Under the pieces are notes generated by a model. The model saw only the letters and a list, made by a program, of their open reading frames with translations. It searched no databases and was not told the origin of the DNA. 64,000 bases of DNA from Terasakiella pusilla DSM 6293 (GTDB lineage Bacteria; Pseudomonadota; Alphaproteobacteria; Rhodospirillales; Terasakiellaceae). Below, one piece after another: positions 63,990-64,000 of this stretch. The stretch's first letter is position 1; each line of letters begins with the position of its first letter. The stretch spans positions 1 to 64,000 of the forward strand of contig NZ_JHYO01000011.1 in NCBI RefSeq assembly GCF_000688235.1, given 5' to 3'. Both the position numbers and the translations under genes were made by a program.

Positions 63990-64000
63990 AGGAATAATCT

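Noticed and set aside
1-64000. CRISPR arrays, rRNA or tRNA genes, prophage
   Set aside because: No regularly spaced repeats, no cloverleaf-like sequence or rRNA segment in the gaps, and no phage structural or integrase genes were seen by eye.

Overview
The window looks like a chromosomal segment of a free-living, probably marine alphaproteobacterium, most likely in or near the Rhodospirillales (Terasakiella/Thalassospira-like). This is inferred from the gene repertoire: an ArsR-methyltransferase regulator ahead of metF and a two-piece metH, an Atm1-type ABC exporter, a TAXI-type TRAP transporter with a fused permease, a BKACE enzyme, a DUF1127 protein and a MocR regulator. GC is moderate, near 50% by eye. 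Genes are densely packed on both strands. I see no rRNA, tRNA or CRISPR array, and no gene-free stretch over 300 bases. The only mobile-element trace is the 5' part of an IS1182-family transposase at the left edge.

Layout. 1-5.4 kb: transposase fragment, small membrane haem-type protein, ZIP-like transporter, peroxiredoxin, SleB-like hydrolase, RluA-type pseudouridine synthase and an mlaA-mlaC lipid-transport pair. 5.6-11.3 kb: a four-gene methionine operon (sahR-like regulator, metF, split metH) behind a clear palindromic operator, closed by a terminator. 11.3-17.2 kb: a secreted CXXCH protein, a response regulator fused to a histidine-kinase-like ATPase, a lipoprotein, a thioesterase and a GGDEF protein. 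17.3-31.4 kb: mostly housekeeping (ClC channel, UvrD, GIY-YIG protein, LpxR-like deacylase, PrmA, chemoreceptor, nadE-gltX, cysS, a solute-binding protein). 31.4-33.5 kb: a DUF4384-type envelope protein and apt.

33.6-41.2 kb is a coherent catabolic locus: an RpiR regulator, a class III aminotransferase, a beta-keto acid cleavage enzyme (BKACE), a TAXI TRAP binding protein, a fused TRAP permease and a universal stress protein. A 13-bp identical sequence lies before both the regulator and the binding-protein gene, suggesting one regulon. The inferred route is uptake of an amino compound, transamination to a beta-keto acid, then BKACE cleavage with acetyl-CoA. The substrate is unknown.

41.3-56 kb: a LysE exporter, a degenerate GGDEF/EAL protein with an internal WQK repeat, a His-rich conserved protein, an Atm1-type ABC exporter, AcuI/YhdH reductase, a DUF898 plus M48 peptidase pair, a four-gene basic-amino-acid ABC importer and an SLC13 transporter with RCK_C domains.

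56-62 kb is a second coherent locus: a MocR regulator divergent from a seven-gene operon (DUF1127, EamA exporter, LysE exporter, AlaX-type tRNA editing protein, two tandem PhzF paralogues, GNAT). Repeated operator-like sequences lie in the divergent region. It resembles a sensing, export and detoxification module for an amino acid or amine. The right edge holds an OxyR-type regulator co-transcribed with a CidA/LrgA-CidB/LrgB pair.
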